Assembly (NCBI GenBank): GCA_977006965.1
Contig: OZ345357.1
Coordinates: forward strand, 2,604,001-2,668,000
Origin: Phymatolithon calcareum
Lineage: Eukaryota; Rhodophyta; Florideophyceae; Hapalidiales
Length of the DNA: 64,000 nt
Direction: 5' to 3'
The translations under genes were made by a program, and so were the position numbers. Below, in pieces: positions 1 to 10,164 of this stretch (position 1 is the stretch's first letter; every line of letters begins with the position of its first letter). Under the pieces are notes generated by a model that was not told the DNA's origin, made no database searches, and saw only the letters and a program-made list of their open reading frames with translations.

Positions 1-935
1 ACAAACTTTGCAGGGTCATCGCTATAAGATGTCGTCGAATCCACAGCTTCCAATCTCTGCTCCATGGTCAGAGGGACCTGATCAGCCGACAAATTGATGG
101 CGAGTCGGTCGAGCAAATGTGGTCGAACATCACCCTCTTCAGGGTTATACGTAGCGATAACAAGCGGGCGACATGGATGTGAGAACGATATACCTTCGCG
201 TTCAATGCGCACCATACCATCCGAAATGACTTCGAGTAAAATATTTGCAAGCCCATCATCAAGCAAGTTTAGTTCGTCGATGTACAACACCCCTCGATGT
301 GCCCGAGCCAGTAAGCCAGGTTGAAAAACTGTCTTTCCAGTCTTCACAGACTCTTCCACATCAACCGACCCAATAAGACGATCCTCCGTAGTATTGAGAG
401 GGATTTGCACAAATGGACAGGGGACAACTTCAGTAGTGCCATCATCTTCCTCTTCTTCCACACACTCTTCCCGCGGCGGTGGCTCCTCGTTAAAGAAAGA
501 GGCGCGAACAATCTCAATTGGTGGTAGTAACGCGTGAATCGCGCGCGCCATTACAGACTTGGCTGTACCCTTCCGACCGGAGATGCCGACACCTCCAATG
601 CGCGAATTGACGGCGGCCAGCAAAAGCGCGAGCTTGATATAGTCCTGACCGACAACAGCAGCCAATGGAAACACACGTGAAGCGTCTTGCTCAGAGGTAT
701 GAAACCCCTTTGGACCCGTTGGTCGCGCGGCGTTCGCAGCTGCTTCAGCGGCCGCCGCCGCTTCGGCACGCTCCGCGGCGGAGAGGGATGCTACCGCCAT
801 TGGCAGTCGTCGTGTACATGTTCTTCGACGTGGACCGCATTTCTGCAAAGGGCTTTGCAATGTCCATGCAGATACGAAGGCTGTTTCGCGCAGGATCGCC
901 ATTCCGGAGTGCGGCGGAGAGCACCGCTCCTCCAT
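1..935 (-). CDS. chlD: Magnesium-chelatase subunit ChlD, N-terminal part (runs off window start)
   Basis: This is the ATPase-like D subunit of Mg-chelatase, which with ChlI and ChlH inserts Mg2+ into protoporphyrin IX in the plastid, the first committed step of chlorophyll synthesis. The frame is open without introns from an ATG at 935 (an in-frame stop lies at 948-950) to the window edge, about 311 residues. After a basic presequence and an Ala-rich stretch come the AAA+ blocks: [13 protein letters not shown] (about residues 114-126), an acidic insert, [20 protein letters not shown] with the Walker B region near residue 217, then [31 protein letters not shown]. The block reading IATYNPEEG and the degenerate P-loop separate ChlD from ChlI. 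A second ATG at 902 is an alternative start. The integrin I/MIDAS part lies outside the window. In red algae ChlI is commonly plastid-encoded while ChlD is nuclear, which fits a presequence here. Confidence 0.93.
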   Translation of the reverse strand, partial: MEERCSPPHSGMAILRETAFVSAWTLQSPLQKCGPRRRTCTRRLPMAVASLSAAERAEAAAAAEAAANAARPTGPKGFHTSEQDASRVFPLAAVVGQDYIKLALLLAAVNSRIGGVGISGRKGTAKSVMARAIHALLPPIEIVRASFFNEEPPPREECVEEEEDDGTTEVVPCPFVQIPLNTTEDRLIGSVDVEESVKTGKTVFQPGLLARAHRGVLYIDELNLLDDGLANILLEVISDGMVRIEREGISFSHPCRPLVIATYNPEEGDVRPHLLDRLAINLSADQVPLTMEQRLEAVDSTTSYSDDPAKF

Positions 936-1535
936 GCGCGAGATTCCCTACTCCACGAGATTGATAATGATAAGGGGTCTTATGATAATTTTATGATCTC
1001 TCCTTCGATGACTCCACGTTGGAATGCATCTTTGTCAGTACCGAGGAAAATAAGAGGGCGAATTCGTCAAGAACGAATAATGTGTTTGACGTCGAAAGCA
1101 AGCAAGAGTGGATAGGATGTGGGTGGGTGCGAAATCTACAGCCAGCCATCTCCATGGTCGGTCTACTTCTACCTCGGGTGCTACAGTACTACTCCATCGC
1201 CTCGCATAGCAGGACGTTTCTCATTGCTCGATGCACATCATGTGCTGTGCGCGAATTGATGTGAGTAGTATTGTTGACTGACAGCTCTACAGTACCGAAG
1301 ACCATCGTCGTCTGCGCCCGCCCAATTTGCGTCTCGCATTGGGAGCGGCTCGTGGCCGCTCATCACCGACATCAACAATCCATTCGAGATGTGCAAACTC
1401 CATGCAAAAGGTCTTAATTTTAACTGTTCGACACGAAAGATGTCTACGGCATGGCATTAACTACGACAATGCACATACTCCTATATATTGACTGGTCTTT
1501 GTTCACCACGATGAGAATCTATCTTCGAAACTCAT
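936..1535. promoter_or_regulatory. Intergenic region upstream of chlD
   Basis: About 600 bases between the chlD start and the stop of the next minus-strand gene. It must hold the chlD promoter. Two CAGTAC hexamers (1184-1189 and 1290-1295) are present, the same motif that clusters at 3464-4240. No gene is recognised; the short ORFs here show no family features. Confidence 0.4.
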
Positions 1536-3005
1536 TCATGCGTTTTCCGGGCTGTATTCATCATCCGACGTTGTGACAGACAATGCGGATTCGTTAGCGA
1601 CAGCCATTTCCGACCTGTATTCTCTTCCCCATTCGCGGTCTGCGTCGGAAAGTCGCATTCGATTGAGATACAAACCCTTCAACGGCGACGAAGATTTAGG
1701 CTTATTCTCCAAAAACTTAGAGTATTCGTCTTGATAATACTCGGTATCATCATCATCATCATCATCATCATCTGAACTATTCCTTGTATTCTGTCTCGAA
1801 AGCTTTGAACGATCAGAACCCGGCAAACTCAACGCCGACCTCGACGATCTTGAAGACCTAGAAGAGCTTCCATCCGAACTTCTCTTCCCTCTTCGCACAG
1901 AGTCCAACAATCTATGCGATATTCTCCGCGCCCGCATTTGCGGCGAACCATTCTGCCAGCTGAGAAACGGTGACTGCGGTCCCTCTTCTGCCTCCCGAAC
2001 CACGGAACCCGCGTGTGCATCAGACGTGACTGAAGATTGCGAGCATGTCATCGAACCTTTCCGAAACAAGCTGTCACCACCAGACGCAGTCCGAATACCA
2101 CCATTCTTCTCACTGCCCCGCGGAACACATTCAGTCCCGTCAACAGAGTCCGAAACATCACTCTCCGACGGCAGTAACGACATGGAAAAAGTTGGCAGCA
2201 CCGGTACAGACGGCAGCGGGTGCGGCATACGCGCCGCAGTTGGGTGCCAGAGAAGTGCCGGACGTTCCGGACGAGGCCAGAGAATGATATTATCAGTCTT
2301 TCGTTCCTCCCGTTTACGAGACCCGTCAAGAGGAACGACATTATCCTCCAACACGGGCTCATGCCATGAATTGCGCAACCGTGCAGCCGGTGCTTGTTCA
2401 CCATCCACGACAAACTCTTCGGCGCGTCGACTGCGTCGGCGATTCTGGCGCGTAGTGCCCATGTCATCATGAAGGGAATCACGACGTGCGGGGTCACGAC
2501 GTGCGGATTCGTGGCGAAGGGAGTCGCGGCGGCCGGAAAGTCGACGAGAGGAGGAGGAAAGGAGGGAGCGACGGAAGATGCGTGTGGGGGGCTCAACTAT
2601 TTCAACGTCTGATTCGGAGATGAAATCATCGTCGTCGGATTCGAGACCGGGCAGACGACGGGCAGATACTATCTTGCGAATGCGACATAGACGCTCTTCG
2701 TCGGGGATCAGGAACGTCTGGGCTGGCGGTGGGGGCGGGGGTGGGAGAATGGTGGCGTGCTCCTCGCTGTCGAAGACGGGTGGTGGGATGGGTGCGCCAT
2801 GCGTTGATGCTGCGCTGAAGGTGTAGCTTGGTGGACGGGGGGAGGTGTCCAGGGGGATGAGGTCGGGCTCTGCGGCAGGCGCGAAGCGCTGCGGAGCAGA
2901 GACGATGAAGTCTGCGGCGCGGACGTTAACGTAGCCGGAAGAGCGACGTTTGAATTGGGATGCGGGATCGACCGCAGAGGGGCGTCGCGGGCGACGGACG
3001 TTCAT
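1536..3005 (-). CDS. Unknown low-complexity, Ser/Arg-rich protein, 489 aa
   Basis: A single open frame of 489 codons from ATG at 3005. I do not recognise a family. The product is dominated by disorder-type composition: proline runs (a stretch of eight prolines near residue 93), many RRxS and RRDS repeats in the middle third, a Ser/Arg segment around residues 380-400, and an aspartate run encoded by an (ATC)9 microsatellite. There is no signal peptide or membrane segment. The RS and acidic tracts would fit a nuclear, chromatin- or RNA-associated protein, but that is inference from composition only. The length of the ORF against the stop density of neighbouring DNA supports it being coding; splicing or a shorter start cannot be excluded. 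Confidence 0.6.
   Translation of the reverse strand: MNVRRPRRPSAVDPASQFKRRSSGYVNVRAADFIVSAPQRFAPAAEPDLIPLDTSPRPPSYTFSAASTHGAPIPPPVFDSEEHATILPPPPPPPAQTFLIPDEERLCRIRKIVSARRLPGLESDDDDFISESDVEIVEPPTRIFRRSLLSSSSRRLSGRRDSLRHESARRDPARRDSLHDDMGTTRQNRRRSRRAEEFVVDGEQAPAARLRNSWHEPVLEDNVVPLDGSRKREERKTDNIILWPRPERPALLWHPTAARMPHPLPSVPVLPTFSMSLLPSESDVSDSVDGTECVPRGSEKNGGIRTASGGDSLFRKGSMTCSQSSVTSDAHAGSVVREAEEGPQSPFLSWQNGSPQMRARRISHRLLDSVRRGKRSSDGSSSRSSRSSRSALSLPGSDRSKLSRQNTRNSSDDDDDDDDDTEYYQDEYSKFLENKPKSSSPLKGLYLNRMRLSDADREWGREYRSEMAVANESALSVTTSDDEYSPENA
1746..1772. repeat. (ATC)9 microsatellite inside the coding frame
   Basis: Nine perfect ATC units; on the minus strand they read GAT and encode the Asp tract of the unknown protein around it. 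Confidence 0.9.
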
Positions 3006-4524
3006 TTCGAGTTGTGTTGGCACGAGGTGAGAAGGTTTGCAACGCTGGGTCGCCGTCGTTGGGAGGTGTCAGGTTTGTTGGTTGGAGGTCGTGAGAATTT
3101 GCGATCGGTCCGATGTGGCGAGGGCGGTACTTGTATTGTGAGGCGACATGTTGGATGAGAGGTGCATGGCAGTGCTATGTTAGCGCCGCGGTGAGCACTG
3201 CAGTGATGATCTGGCGCTGCCTTGTCATCGGTACCTTCGAGACGGAAAGCAACGGTCCAATTCCCGGTTGATGGCGCATCAATCAGTGCACAAACTTTGT
3301 GTTTTTTGTTCAGTATCACTTGTCAAAATATATGATAATTCTTCCTTCCGAGCATTGCATTGGCGGAGAAGTTTGTAAGCACGGCGCGTTACGACAAAAT
3401 TAGTACGCTTGGTTGGTTTGGGAGAAGATTTGGATGGATATGGACACAAACTGAGGTTTCGTACAGTACAAAGCGCGCGGACTTTAGACAACTGTGCGTC
3501 CAACTGAGGTCGTGTCCAGTGCAGTACCGTTTGAGATATGTTCATTGAGTTTACAGACGGCGAGAGGAATCCGACGGGACAAGATTCTGCACATGCCACG
3601 CGTCCGAACCAATTGAAGTCGTATCATAGATGGCAATGCCAAGGAGGCACAGGAACTGGTACAGTACAGCTTGGTGAAGTCCCGCGAAAAAAGAAGTACC
3701 GTATCGGGATTTCATCGACAACTTTGTTGATGCAGCCTTAGTTTGTTTGCATCTCCCACACCGCGGCCTGTGCTTTGTACAGTACACTGCGGCCCTCTCT
3801 CAATCCTCGGCTTAGGGGCCGAGCACTCGGTTGCATCAACAACAATCATGGCACAGATTGCGCCTACTGTCCGCCCCGACGACAACTTCTCAGTTTTTGC
3901 GATTATGGAGTCCAGAGTTCGGACGCTCAAAACGATACTTCGACAGAAAACGAAACCGCAGTAACGATAGTGACGCATTCTCACGTAAAAAGTGCTCACA
4001 ACTTGATGGCCATTACCTCGCTCGCTCTTTTGCAGCGGCGTCCCCAGACATTGCTCTCATCGACGTTGGCAGGACCCCCGTTATCGCAAACGCGGGACAG
4101 TACAACGATGTTCAGCGTTAAGGTTCCAAAAAATAAACTCAGGCAGTACATTTCGGCGTACGTACGTCCTGCAATCGACTTGACCAGGGGACCCTAGTGG
4201 GTCATGACCCACCTTCCGCGTGCCGCAGGGAGCGCAGTACACATCATTTCATCCGTAATACCCGTTATCGCGAAAGCCGAACGCATTAACAAAATTTGCT
4301 ATTTAATAACAAGAGTTTGGGCGTTAAAGGAATGGAGTCACATGAACAAGTTGCGAATGAGCCACTACCGTAGTTTATTCTGTCAACCCTGATAAAGATC
4401 TCCCCGCTCGCTGTCCGCCCCGCAGACGCTCCATGTCACATACACATTCAGAATTCCGCATTCAGAATTCCGCATTCACCAGTCGCGCGCCATCCCGAAG
4501 TCCGCTCCTCCAGCGTTAGCGTTC
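3006..4524. promoter_or_regulatory. 1.5-kb intergenic region with a cluster of seven CAGTAC motifs
   Basis: Lies upstream of the unknown minus-strand gene and downstream of uS14m. No convincing gene. The hexamer CAGTAC occurs seven times, all on the plus strand, at 3464, 3522, 3662, 3780, 4098, 4144 and 4235; three copies are embedded in TACAGTACA. Chance expectation in about 780 bp is well below one for both strands together. This could be a regulatory site array or remnants of a repeat. Confidence 0.4.
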
Positions 4525-4818
4525 CTATCGAGCCTTCCATATGTACGGCAATCGCCCATTGCTCGCGTGCCGTCGGAACGCAAGTCGGGACAGACCAAAC
4601 TCTGCGATAACCGCGCGTGGTCGTCCGGTCTCCACACAGCGCATTCTTATCCTTGTCGCACTGGTGTTGCGCGGCATTTCGGCGAGCTGCGACACAGCCG
4701 CGAGACGCACCGTGCGCGGCAGCCGCGTTGACATTGAAATTGCCTTCAAAGCTAGTCTCTGAACCTCCGCATTGGCGAACATTCGCCGCCGCGCCATATC
4801 CATTGCAACCTTGCCCAT
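4525..4818 (-). CDS. Ribosomal protein uS14, mitochondrial type (97 aa)
   Basis: Small-subunit ribosomal protein uS14, which binds the 3' major domain of SSU rRNA in the head. The C-terminal half carries the family signature: PRNTSATRIRMRCVETGRPR followed by FGLSRLAFRRHASNGRLP. The length of 97 aa matches bacterial-type S14 (about 100 aa). The two-cysteine zinc site of short S14 forms is absent. The ATG at 4818 is the first after an in-frame stop nine codons further upstream, with a second Met six residues in. Because red algal plastids normally encode their own rps14, I assign this nuclear copy to the mitochondrion; that is inference. The last residues read KAR in place of the usual KASW, so the tail is slightly unusual. 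It is divergently transcribed from the Tic22 gene. Confidence 0.88.
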   Translation of the reverse strand: MGKVAMDMARRRMFANAEVQRLALKAISMSTRLPRTVRLAAVSQLAEMPRNTSATRIRMRCVETGRPRAVIAEFGLSRLAFRRHASNGRLPYIWKAR

Positions 4819-5273
4819 TTCTGCCGACGTTTCTATAGATCCGGCCCTTCAGCACTCGGGTGCGCCTCCGTAGGCGCACAACCCTGGGGCTTCTTGAGTG
4901 ATGCGATTGATCGGTGTCTGCCTGCCTGCCTGCCTTGCTTCAATCTTGACTGGCCGGTCAATTGATCGCTCGCGCACTACAGTAGACGGAAATTGGAACG
5001 GCATAGTTTGCGACGTGTAAAGAATGTTCAGATTATGTCCAAAATTGAATACAAAATCGTCTCAGAAACACTGTTTTCGGTCCTGTAAGCTCTCCACTCC
5101 GATCTCGCCCACCAGCCGAATGTCGGCCATCTCAACGTCTGAACAATGCCATAGCGCACCCACGAGCGTGGACCTTCCGACGGGGTTAAAAACTCGTGCT
5201 CGATACATCCGCTACCAGCGGTTAGTGTCCGCGCGGATTGCAATTGCGTTCCGCGTGTGAAATCCGCTTCTAG
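4819..5273. promoter_or_regulatory. Divergent promoter region between uS14m and Tic22 gene
   Basis: 455 bases separate the two divergent start codons. It contains a short tandem of the tetranucleotide TGCC at 4918-4933. No TATA box is obvious. Confidence 0.4.
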
Positions 5274-6260
5274 ATGGCTTTTCTGTCACCACCTGCGCTT
5301 TCCGCGCGTCCGCGAGTGCATTCCCACCTATCGTCTCGTTCCTCTCCCCGGATGACCTCCGGCGAAGACGACGCCAATGCTAGCTGCACGAACGGTACAA
5401 ATCAGACGGGTGGCTTTGCATCGAAGGTTTCTCGCGCCGCACGCTTCGTAGGCGCCGTTGGTGTCGCCGTGACCGCGGCTGGACTAGCCGCGGCACCCCC
5501 GCAGTTTCGCGATGTCTTGAGCGTATTCGATGTGCCCATTGGCATACTGGCGGCGAGAGCTGGTGGTTTCTCAAGTCTTTCCGTATCCGAGAAATTGTCG
5601 CAGGTTCCAGTTTTCGCCGTGACGAATGCCAGCGGACAGCCTTATCTCGCCAACATGGACGGAAGCGTCTCTCAGATCGGATACATATTCTTCAGTCATC
5701 ACGACGCGCTCAATATGTTGAAGGATATGCAGAAGAACCCTGGGGCGTCCGATGCGCGCGTGTACATCATGGGACTTGATAAAGCGTATGAGATGGTGAA
5801 AGCGAAGCCGACACCGAGCGGTATCCGCGGTTCCGGTGGCGAGGAACTTACAATGGTGTTCCGTTTCTTCCCGGATTCGAAACAGGTCAAGCATGCCGAG
5901 GGTCTGTTGCGTAAATTGCGCATTCGGCAGCCGGTTGAGGGCGTTCCAGTGTTTGTTGCAAAGGGACTTACGCTACGTAAGGGGAGTGAGAATGTGGTGC
6001 CGCTGTTCCTGACGAAGGAGGATGTGGACTCGGCGTGGGCAAAGTTGAGGGAATTGAATAAGGAGTTGCCGTCGCATGCTACTGTGGAGGTTGGCAACTT
6101 GTTGTTTATTATTCAGCAGATGGAGAAGGATGATCATCCTGAGTTGAAGAATTTGGGATTTTTCGCACCGAGGGCGAGCGTGGAGTATGTGTCTTCGGAA
6201 CAGAGTGGGCCAAAAGGACAGGCGAGGATGCACCAAAATCCAGTTGCTGCGCAGAAGTAG
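5274..6260 (+). CDS. Tic22-family plastid protein import component
   Basis: A 328-aa intronless frame with the Tic22 fold pattern of two related halves. Tic22 is a chaperone-like protein of the plastid intermembrane space that helps preproteins pass between the Toc and Tic complexes. The first half has EKLSQVPVFAVTNASGQPYL (about residues 105-124) and a segment IGYIFFSHHDALNML; the second has GVPVFVAKGLTLRKG, VVPLFLTKEDVDSAW and a C-terminal IIQQME block. The N-terminal 70 residues are rich in Ser, Arg and Ala, then comes a hydrophobic stretch FVGAVGVAVTAAGLAAAPPQ near residues 58-77. That fits a bipartite or envelope-targeting presequence. A Met at residue 27 could be an alternative start. 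It is slightly longer than typical family members because of the leader and tail. Confidence 0.85.
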   Translation: MAFLSPPALSARPRVHSHLSSRSSPRMTSGEDDANASCTNGTNQTGGFASKVSRAARFVGAVGVAVTAAGLAAAPPQFRDVLSVFDVPIGILAARAGGFSSLSVSEKLSQVPVFAVTNASGQPYLANMDGSVSQIGYIFFSHHDALNMLKDMQKNPGASDARVYIMGLDKAYEMVKAKPTPSGIRGSGGEELTMVFRFFPDSKQVKHAEGLLRKLRIRQPVEGVPVFVAKGLTLRKGSENVVPLFLTKEDVDSAWAKLRELNKELPSHATVEVGNLLFIIQQMEKDDHPELKNLGFFAPRASVEYVSSEQSGPKGQARMHQNPVAAQK

Positions 6261-7046
6261 GAATCGAGGAAATTGATGGGAATTACATAACACACAAACT
6301 AAAAACTATTTTGGTATTGGGGGATATGGCATCTTGTCATGAGAGCTGTGACTCTGTACGCTCTTTGTTCATACGTTCTTTTGCGATCGTGCTGCTCTAT
6401 ACTGAGAGGGAATGATCCTTCCGGCGTTATTGCGGGACGTGTCGCTGTGTACGATGTTTCTTCGCAAGAGCCGATTTGGTCCATGTAGAAGAGTATTTAA
6501 CGGAATCGCCTTACGACCTTGTAGGCATAAGAGAGAATCCTGATGTTTCGAACAAGTATCACACTTAGACAACTGGGACTGATTGCAGTTGTTGAGCACA
6601 ATAAAGAGCATGCATAATTGACTTTGACATATCCCTGTGTCAAACGCCGTTCCGCGGTAGTACTCTCCCTTAACAATCTTGGACTGCAACGAGTGAATAT
6701 ATACCCTACGTCATAATTTATTCTCAGTCGACCGCCAATTGCCTTGACCTCTATCCTGGTAGTCGTCTTGTCCACATGATCGCATGTAGACGGTACGTAT
6801 GAAAGGTATCGATGCACGAATTTGTAGTCTACTGTTTCAGTGGTAACACATGAAAGTGGCAAGTGCTCGAGTGGATCTATTCAGACGACCATTCCATCAT
6901 CATAAGTTAGACAGCGTGGCCTGTAGTACGGATAAGGGAATACACACGAAGTCAATCCGTCTTTAATCACTTTACCAATAAAAATACTTGCCACAAAACT
7001 ACTAGGTCCAACCTAGTGGTGGGTGTTCCACGTCAAAACATGGGGC
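6261..7046. other. Intergenic, no gene seen
   Basis: About 790 bases between the convergent ends of the Tic22 and HPRT genes. Only short, featureless ORFs occur; no repeat or RNA gene was recognised. Confidence 0.5.
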
Positions 7047-7694
7047 TCATGCTGCCTTGTACACGGCAACATACGGGAGATGTCTGAAGCGCTGATCGAC
7101 ATCGAGTCCGTACCCAATAATAAACTTGTCCGGAATATCAAACGCAACATAGTCGACGACAGGAGTATCAGCCCGCCTTCGCACTGTACTCTTCTTCAGA
7201 AACGTGCAAACCTTGACGCTCGCAGCACCCATTCCCTCCAACGCCTTGATAATTGCCTTGAGCGTGAGGCCAGTGTCGACAATATCCTCCACGATGATCA
7301 CATGGCGCCCACTGAGGGTGGCACGTTCGAGTCCCTGAACAGTCACGGATCCGGTTGACTCCGTACCTTCGTAGCTGCGCGCGCGCATGAATTCCACTTC
7401 ATGTTCTTCGCTCATTGCACGTGAAAGATCTGCGGCGAAGATGTACGAGCCCTTGAGAACGACGACAAGGACAGGACGCATTCCAGCGTACGCGACAGAC
7501 AGTTCTGCGCCGAGCTTGCTGACACGATCGCGAATCGCGGCCTCGGACAGTAGAACCTCTTCGACATGCTTTTCAACATCGCTCTGCGCATCCTTATGCG
7601 CCATTGCAATTGTGTGTGCGTCGACGCCGTTCTTGACAATGTCGTTAGAGAGTGAACTTGCAATCCCATCGCCTTGCGCCTGCGGCGAAGTCAT
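7047..7694 (-). CDS. Hypoxanthine(-guanine) phosphoribosyltransferase
   Basis: Purine-salvage enzyme that joins hypoxanthine or guanine to PRPP to give IMP or GMP. The 215-aa frame from ATG at 7694 has all expected parts: the LKGSYIFAADL loop (PPi binding, residues about 80-90), the PRPP signature VIIVEDIVDTGLTLK (about 132-146), a lysine-containing base-binding segment VVDYVAFDIPDKFIIGYGLD and the C-terminal DQRFRHLPYVAVYK. The two acidic residues of EDIVDTG are intact. The first about 45 residues are poorly conserved; Met31 is another possible start. It faces away from the rlmH gene with only about 200 bp between the starts, so both probably share a bidirectional promoter. Confidence 0.93.
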   Translation of the reverse strand: MTSPQAQGDGIASSLSNDIVKNGVDAHTIAMAHKDAQSDVEKHVEEVLLSEAAIRDRVSKLGAELSVAYAGMRPVLVVVLKGSYIFAADLSRAMSEEHEVEFMRARSYEGTESTGSVTVQGLERATLSGRHVIIVEDIVDTGLTLKAIIKALEGMGAASVKVCTFLKKSTVRRRADTPVVDYVAFDIPDKFIIGYGLDVDQRFRHLPYVAVYKAA

Positions 7695-7895
7695 GGAATC
7701 TGTGGAACTATAGTTGTGCTCACGCACAATCGAAAGTGAGGATCAAATGCCCTACTCGTGTGCACTCCAATTGGCTGTACGATACCGGCCACGTGTACCG
7801 GAATCTCCCTCGGAGCACACTATGTTCTGTCCACTGAAATGCGCCAAAATGTCCCGCCTTGAGATTTGAGTTCTGTGCCTCGCCCCACCAGGACG
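7695..7895. promoter_or_regulatory. Compact divergent promoter, HPRT / RlmH
   Basis: 201 bases between the two divergent ATG codons. It includes CCACGTG at about 7789, a G-box-like E-box core. Whether that site is functional is not shown. Confidence 0.4.
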
Positions 7896-8540
7896 ATGCA
7901 ATGCACATTCATCGGGTCGTGCGGGCGCGCTTTTCGAGCATCCAACCGCGCTGCATGCGCCAGGCGCTTGGCAGCCAGAGCTGCGTTGTCTGCAGAGGTG
8001 CTACATCTGGGTCGGCGCAGCGCAAAGGACGGTATTTATGACGAAGCTGTGGAGACTCTTGTGAGGCGAATGCGTGGCGGACTGCGCGTCGAGGAGCGAT
8101 GGGTGCGTGCTGCGAACGCTGTTGCAGAGGTGCGAAAAGTATCGCGAAAGATGCCTGTCGTCCTTCTGCATGAGCGAGGCAGGATGCCAGAGTGCAGCGT
8201 GCATTTTTCGCGCATTCTGTACGATAGACTGCAGGCGGGCGGATCTCGCGTGACGTTTGTTATCGGCGATGATAATGGGATTCCAAAGGATCTTCTCGAG
8301 GACGCTGGATCGCAGAGCTGTCCCAATGTTGAAACGCTTAGTCTAGGTCCACTTACTTTCACTCACAAAATGGTAAGCACAAAGCGTTCGTTGAAACGGG
8401 CTTGGTTGTGGCGGATGCGGTCCAACTGACATAATTTCGTATGCTTGGTCTATTATTATCTCACAAAGGTGCGGCTTTTCTTTATTGAACAACTGTATCG
8501 TGCTACCGAAATTCGGGCAAATACCAAGTACCACCGATAG
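7896..8540 (+). CDS. RlmH-family (YbeA/SPOUT) 23S rRNA pseudouridine methyltransferase, one intron
   Basis: RlmH methylates the pseudouridine at 1915 of the decoding-contact helix of bacterial-type 23S rRNA, so an organellar role is expected. Exon 1 is 7896-8372 and exon 2 is 8469-8540, giving 182 aa. Unspliced, the frame drifts into unrelated sequence directly after THKM; removing the 96-nt GT...AG intron restores the conserved end VRLFFIEQLYRATEIRANTK then YHR and a stop. Exon 1 supplies VVLLHERGRM, VTFVIGDDNGIP (the SAM-binding knot loop, usually GGADG) and LSLGPLTFTHKM. The first about 35 residues are Arg/Ala/Ser-rich, like a transit peptide. ATG at 7896 is chosen; an in-frame TTG extends further up but lacks a Met. 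It is divergent from HPRT. Confidence 0.9.
8373..8468 (+). other. Spliceosomal intron in the rlmH-type gene
   Basis: Starts GTAAGC and ends ACAAAG, 96 nt, phase 0. A CTGAC branch-point-like motif lies about 43 nt before the acceptor. Joining the flanks reconstitutes the invariant RlmH C-terminus. Confidence 0.9.
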
Positions 8541-9880
8541 TCATCTTATTCTGAAGTTTTCTTCATCTCGAAGTCTTATCAACTGACTCATCGAGCAATC
8601 CCACTCTCTATGGAGGCACTTCAGTCAATGATGAAACTGACGATCAAGATGACACTTATGAATTTTCCGATGCTCCTCAAGCCGCTCAACATGTCTCGTT
8701 AACCTATTGTTATCTGTAGCCCTCTGGTTCACGGTGGGCGCACACAGGGGATGAAATAGTCCACTAAACCCCAATTCGCGCGACGTGCTCATCTGGGGCC
8801 AGGGAAACGATTGACCCCGCTGAATTCCGCCGTAATGGCTGTCTCTCTTCTTGACGGCGTTTTATCAGGCGAGTAGGATGTAAAGGGGTGAGGGAACTGC
8901 ACAATGAAAAAACTTGTTGATGTTCTTAGATCTATGAAGAATGACAAGCAGCTGGACTAATCAACTGCAGGCGTTCATTTTGCGTGCACGTAACTTTCGC
9001 AACAAAGAAGCACTGCTCTTCTTCTTTCCTGCTGTTTTATCACAAGGTGATACTTCTTTAGATGTACTTCCTATTTACAGCCTTGCAAATTGACATTATC
9101 TGGCCCATCCGTGCTTCTCGCCACGCAACAGAGATCTGTATAATGCGCTTAAGGCATGCATTTTGCTTAAAGTCTTCCCTGCAAGTCGAGATATATATGG
9201 TTTTGTATCTTTTGCAATAACCAGGAGCTCTAATATTGAAGCCAGACACATACCCCTACCTATTAGACCTGTCGTTCCATTACATTACGTTTCTTACTCT
9301 TTGGAAGGATCTATTGTCTTTCGAAACTCAATTGCGATATAAAACCCAAGAAACCCTCTCGTCCTACACATTGATTACTGGACAAATCTGGACCGAATTG
9401 GACATCCTACTTTTTTGAATATATTCTGTCTATTTTTTTAAAATGATTGAAAAATAGTCCATTTCGGGTGTTGGAAGCCACCTTCCGATTTATTCACTGC
9501 AGTTACTGAGCTTCAACACTATTCCAACTTACGTCACCGGTATCATTAAGGTCCTAGCAATGATATGCGACAACTTCTGCATAGCAAGAGTAAAGCTCTT
9601 GCAGCCCGAAATGTTCCGTTTTTGGCCAGGAAACGAAGTTTATATTCGACGAAGAAACTGCCTGAAACTTTTTTGTTTCTCGTGTGCTGGGGAAAAGGAA
9701 AAAAACTTGTCCAGGTTTTTGCTGTGAAGAATACTTCTAGCCTGAAATGAGATCCACAGCCGAACGTGCGAAACCTCTACATCATCTAAACGAATAGGCA
9801 TATTTAGGCACAAAAAACGCCACTTTGCTTGTAGCTTCGCATACGGAGCACCAAATAACGCTAAATCTTCTCACATCAGA
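8541..9880. other. 1.3-kb gap without recognised genes
   Basis: AT-rich sequence with only short ORFs (60-64 codons) and no family features. No repeat arms were noticed here. Confidence 0.4.
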
Positions 9881-10039
9881 CGCTTGTCAACCGGCTGAGG
9901 GGGTAGACATGCCGATGATCGGCTTCCTCTTGCAACTGATTGCTTCTATGTCATCCCTAGGGATGACATAGCAGCTTTGATAGGAGACTCGTACGAAAAT
10001 CCTTATTTTCCACTTGTTTCTCAGCCGGTTGACAAGCGT
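9881..10039. repeat. Small inverted-repeat element (MITE-like), 20-bp perfect TIRs
   Basis: ACGCTTGTCAACCGGCTGAG at 9881-9900 is repeated exactly as its reverse complement at 10020-10039. A second perfect palindrome of 26 nt sits inside at 9946-9971. No ORF. A further inverted pair, GTTGTGCACCG at 10040-10050 and its complement at 10150-10160, abuts it on the right. Confidence 0.75.
9946..9971. repeat. 26-nt perfect palindrome
   Basis: Half-site CTATGTCATCCCT (9946-9958) is followed directly by its exact reverse complement (9959-9971), with no loop. Confidence 0.9.
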
Positions 10040-10164
10040 GTTGTGCACCGTACTCTCGGGATGACAATCGCCCGCAGGCCATGATATTCGGACCTCGGCT
10101 GCGCCTCGGTTGAATATCATGCCCTCGGGCTAATGTCAACCCTCGCAGCCGGTGCACAACCCCC

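Noticed and set aside
2048-2596. 182-codon minus-strand ORF
   Set aside because: Shadow of the 489-aa frame in the same region, with no independent features.
4448-4879. 143-codon minus-strand ORF
   Set aside because: Frame-shifted shadow of the uS14 gene.
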